A DNA stretch of 64,000 nucleotides from Caldilineaceae bacterium. Lineage in GTDB: Bacteria > Chloroflexota > Anaerolineae > Caldilineales > Caldilineaceae. Shown here in pieces: positions 17,559-25,540 of this stretch. Both the position numbers and the translations under genes were made by a program. The stretch lies in assembly GCA_019637645.1 (NCBI GenBank), contig JAHBVH010000001.1:149683-213682 (forward strand), given 5' to 3'. Within the stretch, counting starts at the first letter, position 1. Every line of letters starts with the position of its first letter. The notes beneath the pieces are model-generated. The model had not been told where the DNA came from, searched no databases, and saw nothing but the letters and a program-made list of their open reading frames with translations.

Positions 17559-17591
17559 CATCTGACAGATTTTTAAAAACCTGTCAGATGG
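17559..17591. repeat. Partial R1 repeat (inner hairpin only)
   Basis: Only the inner stem is present: CATCTGACAG / CTGTCAGATG around a T/A-rich middle. Compared with other copies the outer stem bases differ on both arms together, so pairing is retained. Confidence 0.75.
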
Positions 17592-17637
17592 AAAGGCGAC
17601 CTTTCCAAGCCGTTTCTAAGAATGAAGCATCCGCCTA

Positions 17638-17715
17638 CTAGGTTCAGTTGACATGCTAACTGCTGAGGCGGCTTTTCGCTGTTAGCCGCAAAATTGCAAT
17701 GTTAACCGAACCTAG
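17638..17715. other. Nested inverted repeat ahead of the subtilisin-like gene
   Basis: CTAGGTTC (17638-17645) pairs with GAACCTAG (17708-17715), and the pairing continues with a few mismatches for about 20 bp. An inner GCGGC/GCCGC hairpin sits in the middle. It ends 92 bp before the protease ATG and may be a structured leader or a small inverted-repeat element. Confidence 0.55.
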
Positions 17716-17807
17716 CACCGCATTGCCTGAGTAAATTTCAGGCTAATGGCTATCGCATGTTGTTTTGAATGTTCTTATGGAAATGATAGGTTAAGATAGG
17801 AGAGTCT

Positions 17808-19511
17808 ATGTTGGTAGCAGGGGGGCAATGGAAGGGGCGACGTAGGCCGTTGCGCATCTTCTTGGCGCTAGTCATCTTGTTGATTCAGACCAATGCGATT
17901 GCATTGGTCCCCGTGACATCTGGCGCGGTCATGGCCGCGAATATCGAACCAGCTTTGCGCCAATTTGCCGCAGCTCATCCAGCGGAGCGGGTGGCCATCA
18001 TTGTCCAAAAAACGACAAGGGATGAGCGTGTGGAGCAGGTAATCCATCAAGTCGGCGGCAACATCACAAAACGGCTGCAAATTATCAATGGCTTGGCTGC
18101 TGAAGTGCCCGCTAGCCAACTTCAGGTGATCGCTGCTGTGCCGAGCGTGCGGTGGCTTTCGCTCGATGCGCCAGTGGTTGAAACGAATTGTCCTGAATGT
18201 CTTGATACGACCCGTCTACAAAATAGTTTCAATCGCACCATTCGTGCCGATCAAGTGTGGAATGCTGCACCCTATGTACAGGGACAAGGGATTGGGGTTG
18301 CTGTAGTCGATAGTGGGATCCGGCAGAATCATCCGGATCTTACTAGCCGGGTTGTGGCCAAGGTGCAGACTAGCCTGATTCCCGATCACCAAGATAGCTT
18401 TGGCCATGGCAGTTTTGTGGCTGGCCTGATCGGTGGCACGGGCGCGGCCCAAGCGGGTGCCTATATGGGGGTTGCGCCGAAAACCAATCTGATCGATGTG
18501 CGTGTTACAACCTTAGATGGCCTTTCCTTGGAATCGGATGTCATTGCCGGGTTGGAGTGGATTTATGACAATCGCACGACCTATAATATCCGGGTAGTCA
18601 ATCTCTCGTTCAATGCATCACGCGCCCAATCCTATCATACCAGCCCGCTCGCAGCTGCCTGTGAGACGCTCTGGTTCAGCGGCATGGTGGTCGTCGCTTC
18701 GGCTGGGAATCAGGGCGCAGGTGCCCTCTATCCCCCTGCTAATGATCCTTTTGTCATTACGGTCGGCGCGGCCGATGAAATGGGGACGGCGACGATCCGT
18801 GATGATACTATCGCACCTTTCTCGGCGTATGGCACGACGACTGACGGCTTTGCCAAGCCGGATCTAGTCGCGCCAGGGCGCAAGATCGTTGCGCCGCTTT
18901 CCAATCCGTTGGCTCTCCTGGCGCTGCAGCATCCGACCCAAGTCGTAAATTCCTCTTATATTCGGATGTCCGGCACCTCGGTGGCTGCCCCACTGGTCAG
19001 TGGTGCCATTGCCTTATTGTTGCAAGACGAACCTCACTTGACGCCAGACCAGGTCAAATATCGCCTCATGGCCACGGCGAACAAAAGCTGGGCTGGGTAT
19101 GATCCAGTCAAAGCTGGCGCCGGCTATCTTGATGTCTATGCGGCCGTCCATGGCACTACGGATGCCAATGCCAATGTCGGCGTTGCGCCTAGCGCCTATC
19201 TAGCAGGGACGCATACAAATCTGCTCTTGCTCACCCTTACCAATGGCAGTGTGAACTGGAGCAGTGTGAACTGGAGCAGTGTGAACTGGAGCAGCATGAC
19301 TTGGAGCGGGGACTATTGGGAGGGTGATCCGGTCAACTTGAATTTACCGTTGAATCTTAATCTGCCCATCAAATTAAATCTGCTTGGGCGGAATAGGGGT
19401 AGCCCAAGCGCGGATAGTGGAAATCTGGCCGAGGAGACAGAACAAGCACTGGATGCCCCGGTCTATTTCAGCTTCTTGCCGATCATCCAACAAACGGGGC
19501 CGGGGCAGTAA
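17808..19511 (+). CDS. Secreted subtilisin-like (S8) serine protease
   Basis: 567 aa: signal peptide (RRRPLRIFLALVILL to about residue 43), an I9-type pro-domain (RVAIIVQKTTRDERVEQVIH to SVRWLSLD), then the S8 domain with Asp168 (VAVVDSGI), His200 (GHGSFVAG), oxyanion Asn301 (SAGNQGAG) and Ser391 (RMSGTSVAAP). After the catalytic domain a short low-complexity tail has three NWSS units and then alternating Asn/Leu (VNLNLPLNLNLPIKLNL), ending in FSFLPII, similar to the YLPL motif of the other exported proteases here. RBS: AGGAGAG before the ATG. Probably extracellular nutrient or processing protease. Confidence 0.93.
   Translation: MLVAGGQWKGRRRPLRIFLALVILLIQTNAIALVPVTSGAVMAANIEPALRQFAAAHPAERVAIIVQKTTRDERVEQVIHQVGGNITKRLQIINGLAAEVPASQLQVIAAVPSVRWLSLDAPVVETNCPECLDTTRLQNSFNRTIRADQVWNAAPYVQGQGIGVAVVDSGIRQNHPDLTSRVVAKVQTSLIPDHQDSFGHGSFVAGLIGGTGAAQAGAYMGVAPKTNLIDVRVTTLDGLSLESDVIAGLEWIYDNRTTYNIRVVNLSFNASRAQSYHTSPLAAACETLWFSGMVVVASAGNQGAGALYPPANDPFVITVGAADEMGTATIRDDTIAPFSAYGTTTDGFAKPDLVAPGRKIVAPLSNPLALLALQHPTQVVNSSYIRMSGTSVAAPLVSGAIALLLQDEPHLTPDQVKYRLMATANKSWAGYDPVKAGAGYLDVYAAVHGTTDANANVGVAPSAYLAGTHTNLLLLTLTNGSVNWSSVNWSSVNWSSMTWSGDYWEGDPVNLNLPLNLNLPIKLNLLGRNRGSPSADSGNLAEETEQALDAPVYFSFLPIIQQTGPGQ
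19248..19292. repeat. 15-bp tandem repeat inside the S8 protease gene
   Basis: Three copies of a 15-bp unit (AGTGTGAACTGGAGC), encoding SVNWS repeats, at the junction between catalytic domain and tail. Perfect or nearly perfect copies suggest recent slippage. Confidence 0.85.
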
Positions 19512-19547
19512 GCCAACCCCGCGTAAGCCAGGGGATAGGACTTGACC

Positions 19548-19595
19548 ACCCCTAGCCAGTTTTCGCAAACCGGCTAGGGGTATAGGTTACTTTTC
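19548..19595 (+). terminator. Terminator hairpin after the S8 protease
   Basis: ACCCCTAGCC (19548-19557) pairs with GGCTAGGGGT (19572-19581). The loop side is extended by GTTT/AAAC pairs with one mismatch, and TATAGGTTACTTTT follows. It lies 37 nt after the stop codon. Confidence 0.65.
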
Positions 19596-19689
19596 AGACC
19601 GTTTCTCCCCAGGCTTTGACTCGGCTAATTTTGAGGCTTTCGCGCAAAGCTTTGCCAAACCGCCCAAAAAGAGGGTAAGGTAGATTGAG

Positions 19690-21162
19690 ATGAAACCGGT
19701 TGCTTGGACTTATCTTGCCATTGTCTGGAGCGCAGCCCTCATTTTTGTGACCCTTTCAGCGATCTCCTCTGCTACGAGCGCGCCGCCCTGGAAGATCTTC
19801 CTCGTGCTCACGGTGGCGGCATCGCTGATGCGTATTTTTGTGGTTGATGCCCCACATTACCGTTCTTATGAAGGCTCGACCATTGTTTTTGTCATCGGCA
19901 TTTGGCTTCTCCCTCCCTTATTTTTTATTCTGCTGGTGGTGATTGCGCACACCGTTGAATGGTTAAAGGAGCGGTGGACCAACAGCAATCTATTACGCAA
20001 TTGGTATATCCAGCCCTTTAATGCTGCCAAAACCATTGTCAGTGGCTGGGGTGCCTATGGCGTGTTACAACTTGTGAGCCACCAACAAGGTGTCCTCGGT
20101 AGCCAACTCTCTCTCCCGAACATTTTTCTGTTGATGATCACCTACGTGCTGATCAACCAAGCACTCCTCGCCATCGTGCTCTTCTTGGCTCGTGGGATCA
20201 CCCCAAGCCAAGCCGCAATTTTCCACGATGGTCTGCTCATTGAACTGCCCTTGGCCGCGATTGGTTGTGTTGCCAGTGCCCTGATGGAGCTCGATCTGTG
20301 GATGGGTATTTTGGTGCTGGGTCCGATCCTGCTCATTTATCAAGCCTTTCGCTTACCGCGCCTGCAATACGATGCCATGCAATCTTTGGCTAGTGTCAAC
20401 AGCGAACTGACCGTGGCGAATCACTCGATCCAGCAGTTAAATGACGAGCTATTCCTGACGTTAGCCAAGATCTTCGATGCGCGTGATCCCTATGTCGGTA
20501 ACCACGCAGCACAGGTGGCGGCCTACGCGGTTGCCATTGCCACTGAGTTGGGCTTTTCGCAAGAGCGGATTGAGATCATCCGTCAGAGTGGCTATTTACA
20601 TGACATTGGCAAAATTGCCATTCCCGAAGCGATCCTCCACAAACCGGCTAAGCTCACCGAGCAAGAAGTCGCCTTTATTCGGAAACACGCGAACCTTGGC
20701 GCGGACTTTGTGGCAACCAGCCATGGGCTACGCCATTTGGCTCCCTTTATTCGTCACCACCACGAGCGCTGGGACGGGCGGGGGTATCCCGATGGCTTGG
20801 TTGGGGAGGCGATCCCGCTGGAGGCGCGCATTTTGAATGTGTGTGATTCGGTAGAAGCGATGGCTTCGGATCGCCCCTATAGCCGCGCCAAGTCGGTGGA
20901 CGAGATCGTCACCGAACTGCGCGCCTGTGCGGGTAACCAGTTCGACCCGGCTGTGGTGGCTGCCTTTATTCAGATTGCCGAGTGCGCGGGCACCAGCCTG
21001 ATCATCAACTCTGCCCGCTCGGTTCATCTCCATGCCGAAGCAAAACAGGGCCGTGACGATAGTGCAATGGTCGACTACCTGGCTGAAATCTATGGCATGG
21101 CCCCCACTACGCTGGCCCCCACTACGCTGCCGCCGCCACCCCAGATGATAGGAACCAAGTAA
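19690..21162 (+). CDS. Membrane-anchored HD-GYP phosphohydrolase
   Basis: 490 aa. The N-terminal ~230 residues hold about six to seven membrane helices (for example ILLVVIAHTVEWL, LLMITYVLINQALLAIVLFL), a MASE-like sensor region. The C-terminal domain is HD-GYP: YLHDIGKIAIPEAIL, then HHHERWDGRGYPDGL with an intact GYP, and VCDSVEAMASDRPY. HD-GYP proteins usually cleave cyclic di-GMP. A 22-residue low-complexity tail repeats APTTL. It may set the c-di-GMP level near the Wsp-like system encoded 1.7 kb downstream; that link is inference. Confidence 0.9.
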   Translation: MKPVAWTYLAIVWSAALIFVTLSAISSATSAPPWKIFLVLTVAASLMRIFVVDAPHYRSYEGSTIVFVIGIWLLPPLFFILLVVIAHTVEWLKERWTNSNLLRNWYIQPFNAAKTIVSGWGAYGVLQLVSHQQGVLGSQLSLPNIFLLMITYVLINQALLAIVLFLARGITPSQAAIFHDGLLIELPLAAIGCVASALMELDLWMGILVLGPILLIYQAFRLPRLQYDAMQSLASVNSELTVANHSIQQLNDELFLTLAKIFDARDPYVGNHAAQVAAYAVAIATELGFSQERIEIIRQSGYLHDIGKIAIPEAILHKPAKLTEQEVAFIRKHANLGADFVATSHGLRHLAPFIRHHHERWDGRGYPDGLVGEAIPLEARILNVCDSVEAMASDRPYSRAKSVDEIVTELRACAGNQFDPAVVAAFIQIAECAGTSLIINSARSVHLHAEAKQGRDDSAMVDYLAEIYGMAPTTLAPTTLPPPPQMIGTK

Positions 21163-21221
21163 GGCTCAGCCGTACAGGGGCTGCTGAACCAGAAAACCTG
21201 CGCCCTGCGCTCACTAGCGGC

Positions 21222-22043
21222 TTAACGCCGTAACCACCGGGCATAGCTCTTCAGTTGATGATACCAGGAGCACACAAAAGAGGTTGGCTCGCGTTTGACT
21301 ATGGTGGTAATAATCCAGCGGTTATTGTCGAGCAACTGGTTCGACACGACCGCCTGTCGCGCCAAGCGCAAGGTCATATTCGTTGCGTCGGTCTGATTGC
21401 TGACATAGAGCCATTCGGGCGTACCATGAAAATTCCACTGGTGAAAGCCCAGATAAGATTCCGTCTCTGCTTCGTTCACGGCATGATGTAAATAGACAAT
21501 TCCGCCAGGCTTGGCTACGGCCACCATCTGCTCGATGGCGCGCACTGGATCCTGACTGTGGTCGATACAATTACGCGCATGCACCAGATCGAACCGATTG
21601 ACCCCGAATTGGGCGACCAATTCCTCGGCTTTCCCATACTCCGTTTTTACCGGTGGCGTTAGCCGATGTTTGGCGAAAAGTTCGGCATATTGATCCGCAA
21701 GTGGATCAACGGCGGTAATTTGGAGCTGATAACCTGGCCAGCTCGTCCCCAGATAAGTTAAAGGCCCTGCGCCCACATCAAGCATATGAATCACACTTCC
21801 CGGTGCTGGAGCCATGAGCGCGGTGATATGGCTCTGCAAAGGGCGCGCCGGGTCCATCCGCGCCTGGAAATCTTCAGGCCATTGTGCGCCGCGGGTCGCA
21901 ATATAATTCTCCCAGAAAGCTGTCTCTGGGGTAATCCCGGCTTGCCAGCGTAGCGCCATTTCGCTTGCGTATTGTTGCCGCTTAAAGACGCGGAATAACC
22001 AATGGCGGATGGTCTGTGGGAGCGAGAGCCCTCGGGTGGTCAT
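21222..22043 (-). CDS. SAM-dependent methyltransferase (class I)
   Basis: 273 aa with a Rossmann methyltransferase core: motif I MLDVGAGPLTYLG, motif II ITAVDPLADQYAELF, motif IV FDLVHARNCIDHSQDP, then AVAKPGGIVYLHH. The N-terminal ~90 residues (WENYIATRGAQWPEDFQARM) are typical of methyltransferases annexed to glycan or lipid clusters. Substrate unknown. It converges with the HD-GYP gene, leaving 59 bp. Confidence 0.85.
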   Translation of the reverse strand: MTTRGLSLPQTIRHWLFRVFKRQQYASEMALRWQAGITPETAFWENYIATRGAQWPEDFQARMDPARPLQSHITALMAPAPGSVIHMLDVGAGPLTYLGTSWPGYQLQITAVDPLADQYAELFAKHRLTPPVKTEYGKAEELVAQFGVNRFDLVHARNCIDHSQDPVRAIEQMVAVAKPGGIVYLHHAVNEAETESYLGFHQWNFHGTPEWLYVSNQTDATNMTLRLARQAVVSNQLLDNNRWIITTIVKREPTSFVCSWYHQLKSYARWLRR

Positions 22044-22223
22044 GGATCAATGCGGCCTTTCCCTGCCGTTGCTAGCCAGCCAGCACGCTCATGCGGGGTT
22101 CGCCGAGCACTCGTCAGCCTAAGGGCTCAGCGCGTTGCGGCTAGCTAGGAACAAAATCGGTTTGTCTTGGTGTGAGTGCGCTTGTGTTTTGGCGGTAATG
22201 CTGTAAGGGCGAATCTAGTTCAA

Positions 22224-22260
22224 TAGAGACCTGACAGGTTTTCCAAACCTGTCAGGTCTG
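22224..22260. repeat. Partial R1 repeat (inner hairpin)
   Basis: GACCTGACAGGTTT / AAACCTGTCAGGTC without the GTTACGCA outer arms. Lies upstream of the divergent methyltransferase gene. Confidence 0.85.
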
Positions 22261-22438
22261 CTTTTCGAGTAGATAGTATACAAGCTTTTGCCACTGCACG
22301 CCTAATCAGGAAAAGGGTAAGCCCAGTGCTGATTACGCTTTTTTGTCTAGCCGCCCGCACCCAACGGGCCACCCGAAAAGCCACCGGGCTACGGAACGAC
22401 GCCGGCGCAAGCCCGCTTCCGCGGGCGTTGCTCCCTAG

Positions 22439-22616
22439 CACCGTCCCTGATGAAGGGTAAGCAATGAAAGCGGTAGACCTTACTCGTGCGCTTTCGCACA
22501 GCTTGACCGAGCAGGCGCTGATTTCAATCAGCGCTGGATTACCGAAGTTCATGGGCAATCTTCATCAATCCGCGCTGGATTACCGAATTTCATGGGCAAT
22601 CTTCATCAGGGCGGTG
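22439..22616. mobile_element. MITE-like element, copy A
   Basis: 178 bp bounded by inverted ends CACCGTCCCTGATGAAG and CTTCATCAGGGCGGTG. The interior has an internal tandem duplication (two GCGCTGGATTACCGAA segments). The same interior recurs inverted at 50855-50975, and the left end plus outer flank recur inverted at 32481-32607. No transposase is encoded. With its flanks it fills most of the 800-bp spacer 22044-22844, in which I see no gene. Confidence 0.75.
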
Positions 22617-22844
22617 CGTTCTGTAGTAATTCGCGGATATCGGATAAAAGTCGTATCTTCGTTGCGGAAGATACGGCCAAGATCGCGGTCGGGAACCTTC
22701 TAAAAGAGCCTAGAGTTAGCATAGAAAATGGCTATAAACGGCATGGGCAGTAGCCAAAGAGCGGCGGCATGGGCACCTGTTGGAACGGGGTACGCGATCC
22801 ACGCAAGCCGACAGCAGGGAAAGGGTTCTAGAGGTTGACGGCAG

Positions 22845-23324
22845 ATGCACACAACAGAGTACCTTGTCGTTTTTATGCTGGATCAGCACCGTTATGCGCT
22901 GCGCCTGCCGGTGGTGCAGCGGGTGATCCACGCTGTCGCGATTACACCGTTGCCCCAAGCGCCGGCCATTGTGCTTGGGGTGATCAACGTCCAGGGGCAA
23001 GTGATTCCGGTGGTTGATCTACGCCAACGGTTTGGGTTAGCGCCAGCCGCCCTACAACTCATGGACCAAATTCTGATCGTGCGCACGGCCCAACGGTGGC
23101 TAGCGCTGTGGGTCAATCGGGTTACGGATATTCTGGCGTTGCCCAATGTCGATCACATCGCGTGTGAGCCGCCGTTGTCATCCTTGGCTCCGGTCGAGGG
23201 TGTTGTGCAACTGGAAGGAGAGACGGTTCTTATTCACAATCTGGATATGTTTCTTTCCTTAGACGAAGAGAACGCATTACAAGCAGCTTGGCAGGCGGAA
23301 CATGACAAAAAAATCGATTCCTGA
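22845..23324 (+). CDS. CheW-like coupling protein (WspB position)
   Basis: 159 aa, a single CheW domain: YLVVFMLDQHRYALRLPVVQ, IVLGVINVQGQVIPVVDLRQ, and LALWVNRVTDIL. It links receptors to the CheA kinase. It is first of seven plus-strand genes that end at 32464 and overlaps the CheR gene by 23 bp. Confidence 0.92.
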   Translation: MHTTEYLVVFMLDQHRYALRLPVVQRVIHAVAITPLPQAPAIVLGVINVQGQVIPVVDLRQRFGLAPAALQLMDQILIVRTAQRWLALWVNRVTDILALPNVDHIACEPPLSSLAPVEGVVQLEGETVLIHNLDMFLSLDEENALQAAWQAEHDKKIDS

Positions 23325-24789
23325 GTGGCTGATGGCCCCGTTCAGCCAACGGATTGTGGCACAACTGGGGCTCAATTTCCCACCAGAGCGCTGGCGCGAT
23401 CTGGAAAGATGCATGCATGGTGCTGCCCGTGACTTTGGCTTTGATCGTCTCGAGCCTTGTATCCACTGGCTGCTTTCCGCACCCTTTAGCCGCCAGCAGA
23501 TCGAAATCTTGGCTACGCATTTGACGATCGGCGAAAGCTATTTCTGGCGTGATCATCCACTCTTTGATCTGCTGGCGCACGAGATCTTGCCAGCGCTGAT
23601 CCAGCAACGACGGGCCAACCGCTGCCTGCGCTTCTGGAGCGCGGGATGCAGCACAGGAGAAGAAGCCTATTCGTTGGCGATTCTCCTGAGCCAATTACTG
23701 CCTGATCTGGCCGACTGGCAGATCACGATCCTGGCAACGGATATCAACCCGCGTGCCCTCCAGCGCGCGGCCGCGGGGAGCTATAGCGACTGGTCTTTTC
23801 GCGATGTCGCACCAGGATTCCGCGAGCGGTACTTTACCAAAACCACCAATGGTCGCTTTGCCTTGGTGCCTGAGATCAAGCGTTTGGTCACCTTTGCCTA
23901 TTTGAATTTAGCCGAAGATCACGATCCGACATTGCCGGACAATATCGGCGCGATGGATATGATTTTCTGTCGGAATGTTTTTTTGTATTTTGCGCCAGAG
24001 GTCATTGCGCGCGTGCTGCCAAAGCTCCATGGCACCCTAGCCGAAGGGGGATGGCTCGTCATGAACCCTAGTGAGGTGGACCCCAGCGTCTTGGCTGCCC
24101 TAGCGTTCGATACCGTTGCCTTTACAGGAGTGATCATTTATCGCCGCAACCGCACCGTGGCGCGCAAGCCAAGTGCCACGGTGTTGACGAGCCAGCCTGA
24201 AAGCGATGCGGACACCGCTTTGACCACGCTCTCTGGGCTGCAACCATTAGCGCCAGGGCCAGCCGCGCAAGCCATTGCACCCTTGCCAATCGCACCAGCC
24301 TATGAGGCGGCCTGCCGCGCCTATGAGCAGGGGCGCTATGCCGAGGTAATCATGATCGCTTTGCCTGCGTTGCAAAGCCAGCCTGATAGTAAATTCGCGG
24401 CGCTGTTGGCCCATGCCTATGCTAATGTAGGTGAATTAAGCGCGGCGTTAGCTTGGTGTGAGCAGAGTCTGGTGGCTGACAAGCTCGATCCGCTTCTTCA
24501 CTATTTACGGGCAACCATCTTGCAGGAGCATGGCAGATTGGACGAAGCCATGAAGGCCCTGCAACAGGCAATTTATCTCGATCAAGGCTTTATTCTGGCG
24601 CACTTTACCCTAGGACACCTGGCCTGGCAGCAAGCTGATCCTGTTGTCGCTGCCAAACACTGGCGCAATGTCTTAGCCCTCCTGACCAATTATTGTCCAA
24701 CGGCGCTGATTCCTGAAGCGGGTGGATTGACGGCTAGCGGCCTTCAAGAAATCATACACGTTCTTCTTGCCTCGGAGGCATCCCTATGA
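23302..24789 (+). CDS. CheR-type receptor methyltransferase with C-terminal TPR repeats (WspC-like)
   Basis: Methylates glutamates on the receptor. 495 aa: CheR N-terminal helices, a SAM-binding core (FWSAGCSTGEEAYSLAI, ILATDINPRAL, MIFCRNVFLYF), a Pro/Ala-rich linker at ~300-330, and three or so TPR units (YEQGRYAEVIMIALPALQSQ, LRATILQEHGRLDEAMKALQ). CheR fused to TPR is the WspC architecture. The stop overlaps the next start in ATGA-type fashion (4 bp). Confidence 0.92.
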   Translation: MTKKSIPEWLMAPFSQRIVAQLGLNFPPERWRDLERCMHGAARDFGFDRLEPCIHWLLSAPFSRQQIEILATHLTIGESYFWRDHPLFDLLAHEILPALIQQRRANRCLRFWSAGCSTGEEAYSLAILLSQLLPDLADWQITILATDINPRALQRAAAGSYSDWSFRDVAPGFRERYFTKTTNGRFALVPEIKRLVTFAYLNLAEDHDPTLPDNIGAMDMIFCRNVFLYFAPEVIARVLPKLHGTLAEGGWLVMNPSEVDPSVLAALAFDTVAFTGVIIYRRNRTVARKPSATVLTSQPESDADTALTTLSGLQPLAPGPAAQAIAPLPIAPAYEAACRAYEQGRYAEVIMIALPALQSQPDSKFAALLAHAYANVGELSAALAWCEQSLVADKLDPLLHYLRATILQEHGRLDEAMKALQQAIYLDQGFILAHFTLGHLAWQQADPVVAAKHWRNVLALLTNYCPTALIPEAGGLTASGLQEIIHVLLASEASL

Positions 24790-25424
24790 AAGCGTCGCTA
24801 GCAATAACCGCGGCTTCAGTAGCATCACCTGACGAAGGCGAACGACCCTGTTCGCTGGCGCAAACACAGCCCAGCGCAGTGGCGACACCTTCTGTGGCTG
24901 AAACTCAGGCAACCCTGCGGGCGCGGGCCCGCGCCTTAGCCAACGTGCCGTCGGCAAAAACGGATATAGCGGAGGCGCTTACGGTTGTCGCATTCAGATT
25001 GGCCGATGAACGCTATGCGGTCGCGTCGGCCTACGTGCGTGAGATTGTGCCATTGAAGATGTTGACGCCGATCCCTTGTACGCCAGCCTTTCTCCTTGGC
25101 ATTGTGAATCTGCATGGGCAGATCATCGCGGTGGTAGATCTCAAGAAATTTTTGGAGCTACCCGAAAAGGGGTTAGCGGATACCAATCGTCTCTTGGTTT
25201 TGCATACGCCACAGCTCGAAGTGGGCTTGGTGGCCGAGGCCATTCTCGGGGTCGATAAGATCAGTGTAGCCCAGCTACGACCGCCGTTTCAGACCTTATC
25301 GAAAGTCAGTAAAGAATTTATCAGTGGGGTAACGCCGGATGGTATTACCCTCCTCGCCGCCGAGCGCTTGCTGGCTGATAAACGCCTGATCGTGCAGGCA
25401 GAGGTGCCCTGCTCGTCAAGTTGA
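24786..25424 (+). CDS. CheW-like protein with N-terminal extension (WspD-like)
   Basis: 212 aa. About 60 residues precede the CheW domain and include TLRARARALANVPS, an arginine-rich helix seen in the extended CheW of Wsp-type systems. The CheW domain follows: FRLADERYAVASAYVREIVP, FLLGIVNLHGQIIAVVDLKK, VGLVAEAILGVDKI. A second coupling protein in the same operon supports the Wsp assignment. Confidence 0.9.
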   Translation: MKASLAITAASVASPDEGERPCSLAQTQPSAVATPSVAETQATLRARARALANVPSAKTDIAEALTVVAFRLADERYAVASAYVREIVPLKMLTPIPCTPAFLLGIVNLHGQIIAVVDLKKFLELPEKGLADTNRLLVLHTPQLEVGLVAEAILGVDKISVAQLRPPFQTLSKVSKEFISGVTPDGITLLAAERLLADKRLIVQAEVPCSSS

Positions 25425-25540
25425 ATGAAGCGGGTGACTGGCCCTGATTTCCCCCGTCGTGCAGTGTGTTCCTCATTGCTTTAGGCGTAACGCCTACCTA
25501 AATCATTATAGTATCAATCGTGTGGAGGAAGAAGGAACTG

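Noticed and set aside
20065..20343. Minus-strand frames inside the HD-GYP gene
   Set aside because: Antisense shadows of a well-supported membrane protein.
22464..22703. 79-codon frame inside MITE copy A
   Set aside because: Differences from copy C change amino acids at each variable codon looked at, and the frame runs out of the element; not maintained as protein.
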